A model generated the notes under the pieces. That model had not been told where the DNA came from. It did not search any database and worked only from the letters and a program-made list of their open reading frames with translations. Made by a program: the position numbers and the translations under genes. Below are positions 59,812 through 59,948 of a stretch of DNA of 59,948 bases, piece after piece (position 1 is the stretch's first letter; every line of letters begins with the position of its first letter). Source of the stretch: Leptospira biflexa (lineage in GTDB: Bacteria > Spirochaetota > Leptospiria > Turneriellales > DYLW01); contig DYLW01000007.1 in the NCBI GenBank assembly GCA_020721865.1, positions 1 to 59,948 on the forward strand, read 5' to 3'.

Positions 59812-59948
59812 ATTGTTTTCGTTAATTTAGCAGATAACCAGCATAACGTCCAAAAATTTGGGGATGGTTATCTTTCCTCTTCATCTATATCGGCCAATGG
59901 GAGAAAAACCAACAGAACTTTATCTATTATGTGACATAATCTCCCTTA

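Noticed and set aside
1-59948. CRISPR arrays, tRNA/rRNA genes, IS elements, prophage or toxin-antitoxin modules
   Set aside because: Looked for regular direct repeats, cloverleaf-like sequences, transposase/integrase motifs and small paired ORFs; none was convincing.

Overview
This is an ordinary-looking bacterial chromosomal segment, densely coding and tightly operonic, most likely from a member of the Spirochaetota. That assignment is inferred from a second FliG-like protein, a FliD-like cap protein, abundant cAMP/HD-GYP/PP2C signalling proteins and PorV-like barrels; it was not tested. I saw no rRNA, tRNA, CRISPR array, transposase or phage genes. Metabolic and housekeeping genes include: menF-menD with a polyprenyl diphosphate synthase; standalone coaB; a nucleosidase; arsC-like; UvrD/PcrA helicase; hemW; purE; a nitrilase-type amidase; queH; argG; a small transaldolase; prmA; and leuCD. 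There is a large signalling content: (i) a chemosensory operon (27959-38830) of CZB-MCP, PAS-MCP, CheA with two Hpt domains plus REC, CheW, CheB and CheR, ending in a REC-adenylate cyclase-TPR protein with no standalone CheY; (ii) a transmembrane adenylate cyclase; (iii) a GAF/HD-GYP protein with an enlarged HD region, paired with a GHKL ATPase; (iv) a fliD - PP2C phosphatase - STAS - fliG-like operon; (v) a trkH-trkA-sensor-TPR-histidine kinase-prmA operon. The most interesting candidates are the chemosensory-to-cAMP operon; the C69 hydrolase / class III aminotransferase / kinase-like protein / glycerate kinase operon (13468-18361); the partner-switching module inside the flagellar operon; a ParA paired with an unknown membrane protein instead of ParB; and a perfect 9-bp hairpin that sequesters the start codon of the prenyl synthase. 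All product calls come from reading protein motifs by eye; no database search was run.
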